A DNA stretch of 64,000 nt. It comes from RU20A sp042610495. GTDB lineage: Bacteria; Pseudomonadota; Alphaproteobacteria; Rhizobiales; Rhizobiaceae. The stretch is from assembly GCF_042610495.1 (NCBI RefSeq), contig NZ_JBHGAP010000001.1:124001-188000 (forward strand), written 5' to 3'. The position numbers and the translations under genes are program-made. The notes beneath the pieces are model-generated. The model ran no database searches and was not told the DNA's origin. It saw only the letters and a program-made list of their open reading frames with translations. Positions 45,604 through 54,167 of the stretch are shown here, in pieces; within the stretch, counting starts at the first letter, position 1, and each line of letters starts with the position of its first letter.

Positions 45604-46500
45604 ATGGCCTATTTCCTCCAGCAACTCGCCAATGCCGTGCCTGTGGCAGCGCTCTATGCGCTGCTCGCCTTTGGCTACGGGCTGGTGTTTGCGCTGACAC
45701 GCCGTGCCGATCTCACGTTCGGAGCGCTCTTCGCGTTCTCCGGCCAGATCTTCATTCTTTTCGTCGATGTCGGCTGGAGCCGCCTTTTCCTCGTCATGCC
45801 GGCGGCGCTGGGGCTGGGCGCCGTGGCCGCTCTTCTCTACACGGGCGGGGCAGGGCTGGTGATCGCCCGCACCGTCATGCGCCCGCTGGCACACGGCGCG
45901 GCCACGGCGGTGGTCGTCGCCTCGCTGGGCGTGCTGCTCGTCCTGTCGGAAACGGCGCGGCTTGCCTCCGACACCCGCGCCGTCTGGCTCCCGCCGATGT
46001 TGAACATGCCGGTGGTGCTCTGGTCGGCCGACGGCTTCCCCGTGGCGCTCACGGTCATGCAGTTGCTGAATGTCGGTGTCATGCTCGGGCTGCTGCTGGC
46101 CGGGCAGGCGGTGCTGGCGCGCTCGGCCGCAGGCCGCATGTGGCGGGCGGTTGCGCAAGACCGGCAGGCGGCAGCGCTCTGCGGCATCGATCCCGCCGCC
46201 GTTTTCCTCGCTACCAGTCTTGCCGCGGCACTTGTCGCCACCATCGCCGGCGTGCTTGCGGCCGCCTATTACGGCAACATGGATTTCGGCACCGGCTTCG
46301 TCTTCGCGTTGAAGGTTCTGTTCATCGCCGGTATCGGCGGCCATGGCGAGCCGCGCCTGGCAGCGCTGGGCGGCGGGGTCATCGGCCTGCTGGAAAGCCT
46401 GTGGAGCGGCTACGGGCCGATCGTGTGGCGCGATCCCGTCATCTTCGGCCTGCTCGTGCTGATGCTGGTCCTGTTCCGGCGGGAAAAGCCGGCGATCTGA
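45604..46500 (+). CDS. LivH-like branched-chain amino acid ABC permease (orphan)
   Basis: 298 residues from ATG 45604 (MAYFLQQLANAVPVAALYALLAFGYGLVFALTRRADLTFGALFAF), about eight membrane segments, with the ABC permease pattern of LivH: the ADLTFGALF region, LVLSETARL, and the cytoplasmic loop GRMWRAVAQDRQAAALCGIDPAAVFLAT. No LivM, LivG, LivF or binding protein is adjacent, so it is an orphan subunit or serves a distant system. Divergent from the CGNR regulator; its end lies 6 bases from that of moaE. Confidence 0.87.
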   Translation: MAYFLQQLANAVPVAALYALLAFGYGLVFALTRRADLTFGALFAFSGQIFILFVDVGWSRLFLVMPAALGLGAVAALLYTGGAGLVIARTVMRPLAHGAATAVVVASLGVLLVLSETARLASDTRAVWLPPMLNMPVVLWSADGFPVALTVMQLLNVGVMLGLLLAGQAVLARSAAGRMWRAVAQDRQAAALCGIDPAAVFLATSLAAALVATIAGVLAAAYYGNMDFGTGFVFALKVLFIAGIGGHGEPRLAALGGGVIGLLESLWSGYGPIVWRDPVIFGLLVLMLVLFRREKPAI

Positions 46501-46506
46501 GAGGCA

Positions 46507-46986
46507 TCACGTGCCGCCGTGCCAGCGCGCCCGGGCATCGTCATCCGCCTCGCGCGCATCCACCCAGCCGCCGGTGCCGCCGGCCGCCAGATGCTCCTTC
46601 TTCCAGAAGGGGGCGTCGGTCTTCAGGAAATCCATCACGAAGCTGGCCGCGTCGAAGGCCGCCTGCCGGTGGCTCGCCGCCGCCGCAACAAGGACGATCG
46701 TGTCGCCCGGCTGCATCGACCCGTAGCGGTGAATGACCGTCAGGCCGAGCAGGGAGAAACGCGCAATGGCATCCGCGGCAATCGCGCCGATCGCCCGCTC
46801 GGCCATGCCGGGATAGTGTTCGAGTTCCAGCGCGGAGAGCCGTCCGGCTTCATCCCGGCAGAGCCCGGTAAAGGTCACCAGCGCACCGATATCCCGCCGC
46901 CCGTCGGTCAGGAGCGCGCTTTCCGCCGCCACGTCGATCGCCGACTGCTGGACGCGCACCGTTGGCGTGCGGGCCGGCGCGGCCAT
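46507..46986 (-). CDS. moaE: Molybdopterin synthase catalytic subunit MoaE
   Basis: 159 residues with ATG 46986; an in-frame GTG at 46998 is the alternative. The MoaE motifs are present: GALVTFTGLCRD near 34, LELEHYPGMAE near 57, and the catalytic Lys in APFWKKEHL near 128-136. Together with MoaD it converts cPMP to molybdopterin. It follows moaD immediately. A molybdopterin enzyme that would use this cofactor is at 55956-58076. Confidence 0.95.
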   Translation of the reverse strand: MAAPARTPTVRVQQSAIDVAAESALLTDGRRDIGALVTFTGLCRDEAGRLSALELEHYPGMAERAIGAIAADAIARFSLLGLTVIHRYGSMQPGDTIVLVAAAASHRQAAFDAASFVMDFLKTDAPFWKKEHLAAGGTGGWVDAREADDDARARWHGGT

Positions 46987-46990
46987 CGCC

Positions 46991-47245
46991 TCAGCCACCC
47001 GTCATTGGCGGGAAAAGCGCGATTTCCCGCGCCCCGCCGATCGGCTCGTCATGTTCCACATGCTCCTGGTTGATCGCGATGCGGATGACCTTTTCGTGCG
47101 CCAACGCATCGGCATAGTCGTCGCCGAGCGTCTTGAGATGCGCAATGAGATCGCCGCCCGTTACCACGTTCGCCGGCAGGTCGATCTCTTCCTCGCCCTT
47201 GCCGATCTTCTCGCGCACCCAGGCAAAATAGACGAGCTTCACCAT
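46991..47245 (-). CDS. moaD: Molybdopterin synthase sulfur carrier subunit MoaD
   Basis: 84 residues, ubiquitin-like, ending MTGG, the double glycine that carries the thiocarboxylate. The start MVKLVYFAWVREKIG at 47245 fits the family; ATG 47254 three codons earlier is also possible. It is read from a start overlapping the last bases of pgsA, so pgsA-moaD-moaE are translationally linked. Confidence 0.94.
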   Translation of the reverse strand: MVKLVYFAWVREKIGKGEEEIDLPANVVTGGDLIAHLKTLGDDYADALAHEKVIRIAINQEHVEHDEPIGGAREIALFPPMTGG

Positions 47246-47246
47246 C

Positions 47247-47867
47247 TCATTCATCCACGATGTGCTTGAGGCCGGCGCGGAAATAGTCGTAGCCGGTATA
47301 CATGGTGATGAGCGCCGCCGCCCACAGGAGCGCGAGGCCGATGCCGGTGGCGATGCCGATATTGTCGGACTCCGGCGGGATGTTGTCGAGCGCGGGACCG
47401 ACGAGCAGCAGGCCGATCGCCACCATCTGCACCGCCGTCTTCCACTTGGCGATCCGCGTGACGGGAACGCTGACCTTGAGCGCCGCCAGATATTCCCGCA
47501 GGCCCGAGACGAGAATTTCGCGGCACAGGATGATGATCGCGGCCCAGATCGTCCAACCGGCAATCGTCCGGTCGGCCGCCATCAGCAGCAGCACGGAGGC
47601 AACCAGCAGCTTGTCGGCGATCGGGTCCAGCATGCGGCCGATATTCGAGGTCTGGTTCCAGATGCGGGCCAGGTAGCCGTCGAGATAGTCGGTGACGGAG
47701 GCGACCGCGAAAAGCCAGAAGGCCGTCCAGCGCGCGAAGTCCGACGACTGCAGGCGCCCCTCGATGAAAAAGCACAGCACGATCAGCGGGACCGCCAGGA
47801 TGCGCGCATAGGTGAGCAGGTTCGGAATATTGTAAGCTTTGGGCGTGGACATCGGGACTCGGTTCAT
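47247..47867 (-). CDS. pgsA: CDP-diacylglycerol--glycerol-3-phosphate 3-phosphatidyltransferase
   Basis: Makes phosphatidylglycerol phosphate. 206 residues, with the CDP-alcohol phosphotransferase motif fully matched: Asp63, Gly64, Ala67, Arg68, Gly77, Asp81, Asp85. Five to six membrane segments (for example ILAVPLIVLCFFI and WTIWAAIIILCREIL). The start may be 47867 or 47852. Upstream of moaD; in rhizobia uvrC usually precedes, and here two genes lie in between. Confidence 0.95.
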   Translation of the reverse strand: MNRVPMSTPKAYNIPNLLTYARILAVPLIVLCFFIEGRLQSSDFARWTAFWLFAVASVTDYLDGYLARIWNQTSNIGRMLDPIADKLLVASVLLLMAADRTIAGWTIWAAIIILCREILVSGLREYLAALKVSVPVTRIAKWKTAVQMVAIGLLLVGPALDNIPPESDNIGIATGIGLALLWAAALITMYTGYDYFRAGLKHIVDE

Positions 47868-48090
47868 GTGAGGGGCAAAAATGGTCCGGGCGCAGGGAAG
47901 GACGTTCCGCGCCGCGCGTCAACCGTTGGCGGCCAGTGTTGAGGAGAATTATGACAGAATTGTCGTGAACGGGCGATGAACCCCGGACATGTCATGGAAT
48001 TGGACTCATTGCGCTTTTCGATCATCGACAAGCCGCGCCGCCCATGCTTGTCTCCGCATATTGTGATCGGCTTGAGTAGGGGAAGGCGCC

Positions 48091-48624
48091 ATGGACCAGA
48101 CTGAGGCCCGGATGGATGCAACGACGGCGGCGGGTGCGATCCCGCCCCACGACACGACCACGCTGGAAATGGTCGTTCTGATGACCCCCGACATGGCGAA
48201 TTTCTCCGGCAAGGTTCATGGCGGCGCGCTCCTCAACCTGCTTGATCGTGTCGCCTTTTCCTGCGCCTCACGCTTCTCGCAGCGCTACGCCGTGACGCTT
48301 TCGGTCGATCAGGTCGTGTTCCGCCAGCCGATCCATGTCGGCGAGCTCGTCACCTTCCGCGCCGCGATCAACTATGCCGGCCGCACCTCCATGGAAATCG
48401 GCATCCGCGTGGAGGCCGAAAACATCCGCAGCGGCGCGCGCCGCCACACCAATTCCTGCTATTTCACCATGGTCGCCGTGGATGACGAGGGCAAGCCTGC
48501 CGAGGTGCCGCCCTACGTGCCGAAGACCGAAGCGGCCGAACGGCGCCTGCGCGCCTCCGAAGCCCGCCGCAGGCTGCGCCGCGAATTCGAACAGCGGTTC
48601 CACGAGGCGACGAAGGAGGGGTAG
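48091..48624 (+). CDS. Acyl-CoA thioesterase, hotdog fold (YciA-like)
   Basis: 177 residues. The hotdog core includes TLEMVVLMTPDMANFSGKVHGGALLNLLDRVAFSCASRFS, with the catalytic Asp in NLLD near residue 51, and VTLSVDQVVFRQPIHVGELVTFRAAINYAGRTSMEIGIRVEAEN. It ends with a basic helix. Hydrolyses acyl-CoA in the family; chain preference is unknown. It is read against the surrounding minus-strand pgsA and uvrC genes. Confidence 0.9.
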   Translation: MDQTEARMDATTAAGAIPPHDTTTLEMVVLMTPDMANFSGKVHGGALLNLLDRVAFSCASRFSQRYAVTLSVDQVVFRQPIHVGELVTFRAAINYAGRTSMEIGIRVEAENIRSGARRHTNSCYFTMVAVDDEGKPAEVPPYVPKTEAAERRLRASEARRRLRREFEQRFHEATKEG

Positions 48625-48782
48625 GGCGGATGCTGCTGCTGGCGCGCCATCCTTTCGCTTCGTTCCGACTGCGATGTGCAAGATGTTCAGATGCCGAAAC
48701 GGCGGTCGATCATGATGGGACCCGGAACGGTGCGGAGGTCTGAGTGCCCAATCGACCTGCTCCGCCTTTTCCGTCCCCTGTA

Positions 48783-49352
48783 TCAGTCCTCAACGATTTC
48801 CAGAAAGTCATGGTCCGGCACCCAGGCTTGGCGGTGAGCGATGCCATCCCGCATGATGAGGACATGGTGCACGATCCCGTTGACTTCATATTCGAACTGG
48901 GCGGCTGCATAGGCAAAGGACCAGGCCGACCCCTCGGTGCCTTCTGACGCAATGTGCAGCCCGTCTTGTTCGATCCGCCACTGGCCATGCTCTTCACGAA
49001 GCAGGATCCGGTGCGGCATCATCGGCAGAAGCGCGATGGATTCGTCCGCCATTTCGCTGAGCGCGGTCTCGACTGCATCGATGGTGGCCACGTAGGCGAC
49101 TTCGAAGTCGGCACAGCTATAGCGACTGTCCCCGCCAGCGGCCACGATCGCCTGATGAGCCTCTCGGCAGACAACGCTGAACCTCGGCGGATCGACCTGC
49201 TGCGATTCGCCTGGCAAGACACGCGCTCCATGTCCTGTCGAAAAGATGTCTAGGCGCCGCCGATGATCGGGTCGGCGCGGTGTCAGCTCCGTGCCGAGGG
49301 CCTGACCACGCAGGAGTGCTTCGATGTTAAAGTCGGTGAGTATCCGTCTCAT
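48783..49352 (-). CDS. Protein of unknown function
   Basis: 189 residues from the ATG at 49352; not recognised. No signal peptide or membrane segment; there are few Cys. Segments worth noting are DIFSTGHGARVLPGES near 38-53, AHQAIVAAGGDSRYSCADFEVAYVATIDAVETAL, and IVHHVLIMRDGIAHRQAW. Codon use is less G/C-biased than in uvrC and pgsA around it. It lies 120 bases beyond the uvrC stop. An alternative start 30 codons upstream (49442) has no better support. Confidence 0.6.
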   Translation of the reverse strand: MRRILTDFNIEALLRGQALGTELTPRRPDHRRRLDIFSTGHGARVLPGESQQVDPPRFSVVCREAHQAIVAAGGDSRYSCADFEVAYVATIDAVETALSEMADESIALLPMMPHRILLREEHGQWRIEQDGLHIASEGTEGSAWSFAYAAAQFEYEVNGIVHHVLIMRDGIAHRQAWVPDHDFLEIVED

Positions 49353-49472
49353 GATCGTGGGTTTCCACCGGATGAAAAATGGATTTTCATCGATAGTGCA
49401 CACCCAGAGATCACGCGCGGCTATGTCCAGGGTAACAGCCAAAGCGTTCGGTGCGGCCCGTTCGTGAGCCCC

Positions 49473-51488
49473 CTACCGCCGCCCATCCTCATGGAAGTGG
49501 TCGTACACCAGCTTCGCCACCGATTCCGAGATGCCGTCGACCGCCATCAGGTCAGACATGGCCGCCCGCGACACGGCCTTGGCGGTGCCGAAGTGGTGGA
49601 GAAGCGCCCGCTTGCGCGAGGGGCCGATGCCCGCGATTTCGTCGAGCGGGTTCTTCACCATCTCCTTCTTGCGCCGCGCGCGGTGCGAGCCGATGGCGAA
49701 GCGGTGCGCTTCGTCGCGCATGCGCTGGATGAAGTAGAGCACGGGATCGCGCGGCGGGAGCGTGAAGCTGTCGGCGCCCTGGCGGAAGAAGCGCTCGCGG
49801 CCGGCCTCGCGGTCGGCGCCCTTGGCCACGCCGATGGCGATCACGGTGTCGGTCAGGCCGAGTTCCGCGAGAATGGCGTTCACCTGCGTCATCTGCCCCT
49901 GTCCGCCGTCGATGAGGATCACGTCGGGCCAGGCGGGCAGGGCGGCATCCTCGGCGATCTCCTGTGCACGGTCGGGCAGCCCTTCCTCTTTCAGGAGGCG
50001 CGAGAAGCGCCGGGTCATCACTTCGCGCATCATGCCGAAGTCGTCGCCCGGCGTGATGTCGGTCGATTTGATGTTGAACTTGCGGTACTGGCTCTTCACG
50101 AAGCCTTCCGGCCCCGCCACGACCATGCCGCCCACCGCATTGGTACCCATGATGTGGGAGTTGTCGTAGATCTCGATGCGGCGCGGCGCTCGCTCCAGGC
50201 CGAAGGTCTTCTGGAAGCCCTCCAGCAGGCGCGTCTGCGAGGCCGTCTCCGCCAGCTTTCGGCCATGCGCCTCGCGGGCATTGGCAACCGCGTGGTCCAC
50301 GAGATCGCGCTTCTCGCCCCGCTGCGGCACGAGGATCGTCACCCGGTAACCGGACTTTTCCGTCAGCGCGTCGGAGAGAAGCTCCTGCTCCTCGATCGCG
50401 CCGGAGAGCAGGATCTGCCGCGGACAGGGCTTGTCGTCGTAGAACTGGGCAAGGAAGGCGGCGAGCACCTCTTCGGGCGCCAGCGAGGCATCGGCCTTCG
50501 GGAAATAGGCGCGGTTGCCCCAGTTCTGTCCGGTGCGGAAGAAGAACACCTGGATACAGGAAATCCCGCCCTCGTGGTGGATGGCGAAGACATCCGCCTC
50601 GTCCACGCCAGCCGGGTTGATGCCCTGATGGCTCTGCACATGCGAGAGCGCCGCAAGGCGATCGCGATAGAGCGCGGCGCGTTCGAAATCGAGGTTTTCC
50701 GACGCCTCGCTCATGGCGGATGCGATCGTCGCCTTCACGGCCTGACTGCGGCCGGACAGAAAGTCCTTCGCCTCGCGCACCAGTTCCGCATAGTCGGCGT
50801 CGCTGACCTCCTGGGTGCAGGGGCCGGAACAGCGCTTGATCTGGTAGAGCAGGCAGGGCCGCGTACGGCTTTCGAAGACGCTGTCGGTGCAGGTGCGCAA
50901 GAGGAAGGCGCGCTGCAGCGAATTGATGGTGCGCCCCACCGCGCCGGCGGAGGCGAAGGGACCGAAATAATCGCCCTTGCGGCTGCGCGCGCCGCGATGC
51001 TTGAGAAGCGCCGGTGCCCGCGTATCGCCCGTCACGAGAATGTAGGGAAACGACTTGTCGTCGCGCAGAAGCACGTTGAAGCGCGGCCGCAGCCGCTTGA
51101 TGAGGTTCGCTTCGAGCAGCAGGGCTTCGATCTCGGTGCGGGTCGTCACGAACTCCATGTTCGTGGTCTCGCGCACCATGCGGGCGATGCGGTTGGAATG
51201 AACGCGCCCTTGCGCGTAATTCGTCACGCGCTTCTTCAGGTTGCGCGCCTTGCCGACATAGAGCACGTCGCCGGCCTCGTTGAACATGCGGTAGACGCCG
51301 GGGCTGTTCGGCAGGCGCTTGACGAATTCCTGGATGAGTTCGGCGCCCTTCAGCCCCGGATCCTTGATGCCTTCGGACCAGTCGATGTCGATCGCCGGGC
51401 GGCTCGGCACCACCTCGATGTCGTCGTCCTCGTCAGCCTCGGTCTCGTCATAGAGGATGCCGCCGTCGGTGGGCTTGCCTCCGTTCAT
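49473..51488 (-). CDS. uvrC: Excinuclease ABC subunit UvrC
   Basis: Makes both incisions in nucleotide excision repair. 671 residues: an acidic N-terminal extension (about 1-50), the GIY-YIG nuclease domain (GVYRMFNEAGDVLYVGKARNLKKRV near 64-90), a Cys-rich segment (CLLYQIKRCSGPC), the UVR domain, the RNase H-like endonuclease core with DLVDHAVANA and VILIDGGQGQ, and C-terminal helix-hairpin-helix motifs (GIGPSRKRALLHHFG). Complete. ATGA overlap with the preceding SDR gene. Confidence 0.97.
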   Translation of the reverse strand: MNGGKPTDGGILYDETEADEDDDIEVVPSRPAIDIDWSEGIKDPGLKGAELIQEFVKRLPNSPGVYRMFNEAGDVLYVGKARNLKKRVTNYAQGRVHSNRIARMVRETTNMEFVTTRTEIEALLLEANLIKRLRPRFNVLLRDDKSFPYILVTGDTRAPALLKHRGARSRKGDYFGPFASAGAVGRTINSLQRAFLLRTCTDSVFESRTRPCLLYQIKRCSGPCTQEVSDADYAELVREAKDFLSGRSQAVKATIASAMSEASENLDFERAALYRDRLAALSHVQSHQGINPAGVDEADVFAIHHEGGISCIQVFFFRTGQNWGNRAYFPKADASLAPEEVLAAFLAQFYDDKPCPRQILLSGAIEEQELLSDALTEKSGYRVTILVPQRGEKRDLVDHAVANAREAHGRKLAETASQTRLLEGFQKTFGLERAPRRIEIYDNSHIMGTNAVGGMVVAGPEGFVKSQYRKFNIKSTDITPGDDFGMMREVMTRRFSRLLKEEGLPDRAQEIAEDAALPAWPDVILIDGGQGQMTQVNAILAELGLTDTVIAIGVAKGADREAGRERFFRQGADSFTLPPRDPVLYFIQRMRDEAHRFAIGSHRARRKKEMVKNPLDEIAGIGPSRKRALLHHFGTAKAVSRAAMSDLMAVDGISESVAKLVYDHFHEDGRR

Positions 51489-52273
51489 TCCACGATCTCC
51501 CGGATATCAGGCGTTTCCCAGGCCAGGTGCTGGCCGCCGTCGAGCGCCAGCATCTGCCCCGTGATCGAGGGCGTGTCAAAGAGGAAGCGGATCGTGCGCC
51601 CGAATTCCTCGAGCGCCGGACCGCGCTTCAGAATGAGCGCTTCCACCTGGGCCTGAAAGTCCGCCTCGTTCTGGCGATCGTTCGGCAGGGTGGGGCCGGG
51701 GCCGATGGCGTTGACGCGGATGGTCGGGGCAAGCGCCTGCGCCATCGTCTGCGTCGCCATCCACAGCGCCGCCTTGGAGAGCATGTAGGAATAGAAGCGC
51801 GGATTGGGCGCCCAGACCCGCTGGTCGACGATGTTGACGACGAGCCCGCCCGTCCCGGCCGGCAACTGCCGGGCAAAGGCCGAGGTGATAAGGGAGGGCG
51901 CGCGGGCATGCACGGCGAAATGCCTGTCCCAGGCCTTGGCATCGAGCTCCTGCAGGCTGTCCTTGAGGAACACCGAGGCATTGTTGACGACGAGGCCGAG
52001 CGGCCCGATGGCGGCCACGGCCGCATCCACCAGCCCTTCGGTCTCGCCGATGTCTTCGAGATTGGCCTGGACGGCTGCCGCCTTCCCGCCGCGTGCCCGG
52101 ATGGTTTCGGCCAGCCCCTCGGCGTCGGAAAGCGACCCGTTGGCATGGATCGCCACGGCGAAGCCATGTTCGGCGAGATCCTCCACAATGGCCTTGCCGA
52201 TCCGTCTGGCGCCACCCGTCACGAGGGCAGTCTTGAGGGTCGTCCTGGAGGAGTGTTGCACCGCTTTTTCCAC
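51485..52273 (-). CDS. SDR family oxidoreductase, FolM/pteridine reductase-like
   Basis: 262 residues with a GTG start. The nucleotide loop is TGGARRIGKAI near 20-30, whose Arg-Arg is typical of pteridine reductases and FolM and favours NADPH. NNASVF near 99-104 and the catalytic Tyr-x3-Lys (YSYMLSK) follow, then NAIGPGPTLPNDRQ, which matches the FolM-type substrate loop. A dihydromonapterin or dihydrofolate reductase role is likely but not proven. Overlaps uvrC by 4 bases and is probably co-transcribed with it. Confidence 0.85.
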   Translation of the reverse strand: MEKAVQHSSRTTLKTALVTGGARRIGKAIVEDLAEHGFAVAIHANGSLSDAEGLAETIRARGGKAAAVQANLEDIGETEGLVDAAVAAIGPLGLVVNNASVFLKDSLQELDAKAWDRHFAVHARAPSLITSAFARQLPAGTGGLVVNIVDQRVWAPNPRFYSYMLSKAALWMATQTMAQALAPTIRVNAIGPGPTLPNDRQNEADFQAQVEALILKRGPALEEFGRTIRFLFDTPSITGQMLALDGGQHLAWETPDIREIVE

Positions 52274-52629
52274 GTCCGTTCGATTCGGTTGAGAGTGATG
52301 CCAGAATATAGGTTCTGTCGCGTGCCCGAAAACCGCGCCCGAACGTTTTGTTTCTCGACCTTTAACAAACGTGGTTTACGAAGAATTAAACGGGCTATTA
52401 AAAGTATAATATCGGCAGAACACGTTTCTTGGTTAATATTTACCCTGTGGCGCGATGGCAACATCCCATTTCAGCCATAAGTGTGCCGCTAAAATTTCAC
52501 AATTCGGCTCTTGAGAATCCGCATTCGATGCGCATTTTCCACCTCAACCGGGCGGGCTAAAGCAAAGGTTTTCGGTGTCCCATACTTGTACCGCGTGTGT
52601 CATGGGCATCGGTTGAAAAGGAGACTATC
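52274..52629. other. AT-rich upstream region of the porin gene
   Basis: The 356 bases between two divergent genes are markedly AT-richer than the rest of the window around 52310-52450. A TATAAT stands at 52405-52410 but has no good -35 at 17 bases. CTTGAG occurs near 52510 with a poor -10. The porin promoter is surely here, but I cannot fix it. No gene. Confidence 0.5.
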
Positions 52630-53268
52630 ATGCGTACCATCATCACCGGCCTCATGGCCTCTGCCATCTCTCTCGCTGCATTCCAGGCTGCTCACGCTGC
52701 CGACGCTATCGACGAAGTTCCGGCCGCTCCGGCTGCGACCTACTCCGAACCGGCCGTCAAGGACTGGTCCGGCGCCTATGTCGGCGGCACGGCCAACTGG
52801 CACCATGGCAAGTCCAACGCCACGGGCGACCGTACCTCGGCCGGCTTCGGCGGCGGTCTCTACGGCGGCTACAACATGCAGAGCGGCCAGATCGTCTACG
52901 GTCCGGAAGTTGACCTGAACTACGCCGGCAACGACAGCGCCAACGGCACGAACCGCGCCAAGCAGGGCGTCAACGGCTCCATCCGCGGCCGCGTCGGCTA
53001 CGACCTGAACCCGGTTCTCGTCTACGGCACCGCCGGTGTTGCGCTCGGCAACCAGAAGATCTCGAATGCTTCGGGCTCTGACGAAAAGACCCACGTTGGC
53101 TGGACGGCCGGCGCCGGTGCCGAAGCCATGGTCACCGACAACATCACGGCCCGCGTCGAGTACCGCTACACCGACTACGGTTCCAAGACCTACAACCTGC
53201 CGTCGGGCAGCATCGCTTCGGGCTACGACGAACACTCCGTTCGCGTCGGCATGGGCGTGAAGTTCTGA
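52630..53268 (+). CDS. Outer-membrane porin-like protein, RopB/Omp25 family
   Basis: 212 residues. A signal peptide (MRTIITGLMASAISLAAFQAAHA) ends before ADA. The mature part begins with an acidic stretch, then DWSGAYVGGTANWHHGKS, the N-terminal strand pattern of the eight-stranded OmpA-like barrels of Rhizobiales (RopB, Omp25/Omp31). The end, DEHSVRVGMGVKF, has the C-terminal Phe needed for outer-membrane insertion. Codon use is highly biased, suggesting abundant expression. A strong ribosome site (AAAAGGAG) precedes it. Confidence 0.93.
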   Translation: MRTIITGLMASAISLAAFQAAHAADAIDEVPAAPAATYSEPAVKDWSGAYVGGTANWHHGKSNATGDRTSAGFGGGLYGGYNMQSGQIVYGPEVDLNYAGNDSANGTNRAKQGVNGSIRGRVGYDLNPVLVYGTAGVALGNQKISNASGSDEKTHVGWTAGAGAEAMVTDNITARVEYRYTDYGSKTYNLPSGSIASGYDEHSVRVGMGVKF

Positions 53269-53290
53269 TCATTCCGAAAGGGGTGAACGC

Positions 53291-53318
53291 GAAGGGGCCG
53301 GTGCAAACCGGCCCCTTC
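53291..53318 (+). terminator. Terminator of the porin gene
   Basis: A perfect 12-bp stem (GAAGGGGCCGGT/ACCGGCCCCTTC) with loop GCAA, followed by GTCGTTGT. The T-run is weak, but the stem is very stable and lies 22 bases after the stop. Confidence 0.75.
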
Positions 53319-53382
53319 GTCGTTGTGGGAGTGGCGCTGGTCACTGCATGTCCTGCAGGGCACGGCCGCCACCCCGCACGCC

Positions 53383-53470
53383 GTCATCCTCGGCCTCAGA
53401 GCCGAGGATCCACCGCCAAGGGCGCAGAGTGCCGCGTGGATTCTCGGGTCAAGCCCGAGAATGACGGCGA
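53383..53470. repeat. Palindromic intergenic repeat, copy 5
   Basis: GTCATCCTCGGCCTCAGAGC and CGAGGATCCACCG, then TGGATTCTCGGGTCAAGCCC and GAGAATGACGG. Same design as the copy at 15164. Placed between the porin and a GST gene. Confidence 0.85.
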
Positions 53471-53516
53471 ACAGGGACATTCGGCCGGGCGAAACTCAAC
53501 ATTCAGCACCAGCCCC

Positions 53517-54107
53517 TCACGCATAAAACGTCGAGACCGCCGGAAAGGCCTTCTCGAACTTCTCCGGCCACTTCTTCAGCTTTGGGCGCCCCTTCTGCCA
53601 CTGCCCGGCAAAGCGCAACTCGATGTAGCGCAGCATGGCGGCGACCGCGAAATGGCCGGCATGCAGCTTGCCGCTGGTGCGCGGCAGATGCGTTTCGAGA
53701 TAATCGAGGCCGCGCTCCACCTTTTCCCACTGGCGATCCTGCCAGGGCTGGTGCTGCTTGTCTTCCGGGCGCGTGCGGCGCTCGTAGACAATGGCGAGCA
53801 GGCTGTCGCAGATGCCGTCGGCCAGCGCCTCCAGGATCTCGACATCGGTGCGCTTGTCCTTGTTGCGCGGGTAGAGCGTGCCGCGCGTTTCCCGGTCGAT
53901 GAAGTGCATGATCGAGCGGCTGTCATAGACCGAGCGGCCATCCTCCAGAATGAGCGTGGGTATCTTCCCGAGCGGATTGTTGCCGATCAGTTCCGGCGGG
54001 TTCGAGGCGGTGTCGGTCAGCACCGATTCGGCCACGAAGCCGGCATGATGGGCGGCCATGCGCACCTTGTTGGAGTAGGGGGAGGCGGGGGAATAGAGGA
54101 TCTTCAT
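53517..54107 (-). CDS. Glutathione S-transferase family protein
   Basis: 196 residues. The N-terminal thioredoxin-like domain starts MKILYSPASPYSNKVRMAAHHAG; NNPLGKIPTLILEDGRSVYDSRSIMHFID contains the cis-Pro and the D/ESR glutathione-binding turn. The C-domain (about 85-196) is helical, with DSLLAIVYERRTRPEDKQHQPW, a motif of the rhizobial GstA-type subgroup. The catalytic residue is probably Ser9 or Ser12. Substrate unknown. Alone on its strand between the repeat and the RNase T2 gene. Confidence 0.9.
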   Translation of the reverse strand: MKILYSPASPYSNKVRMAAHHAGFVAESVLTDTASNPPELIGNNPLGKIPTLILEDGRSVYDSRSIMHFIDRETRGTLYPRNKDKRTDVEILEALADGICDSLLAIVYERRTRPEDKQHQPWQDRQWEKVERGLDYLETHLPRTSGKLHAGHFAVAAMLRYIELRFAGQWQKGRPKLKKWPEKFEKAFPAVSTFYA

Positions 54108-54167
54108 CGAAAGCCTTTCAAGTCACGAAGCGGGCAGGATGGGGAAGAGCCGGATCACGGCGCAGCG

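Noticed and set aside
49263..51656. A 797-codon plus-strand frame antisense to uvrC
   Set aside because: High-GC antisense shadow: no domain, Arg/Ala/His-rich composition, and uvrC on the other strand is complete with all motifs.
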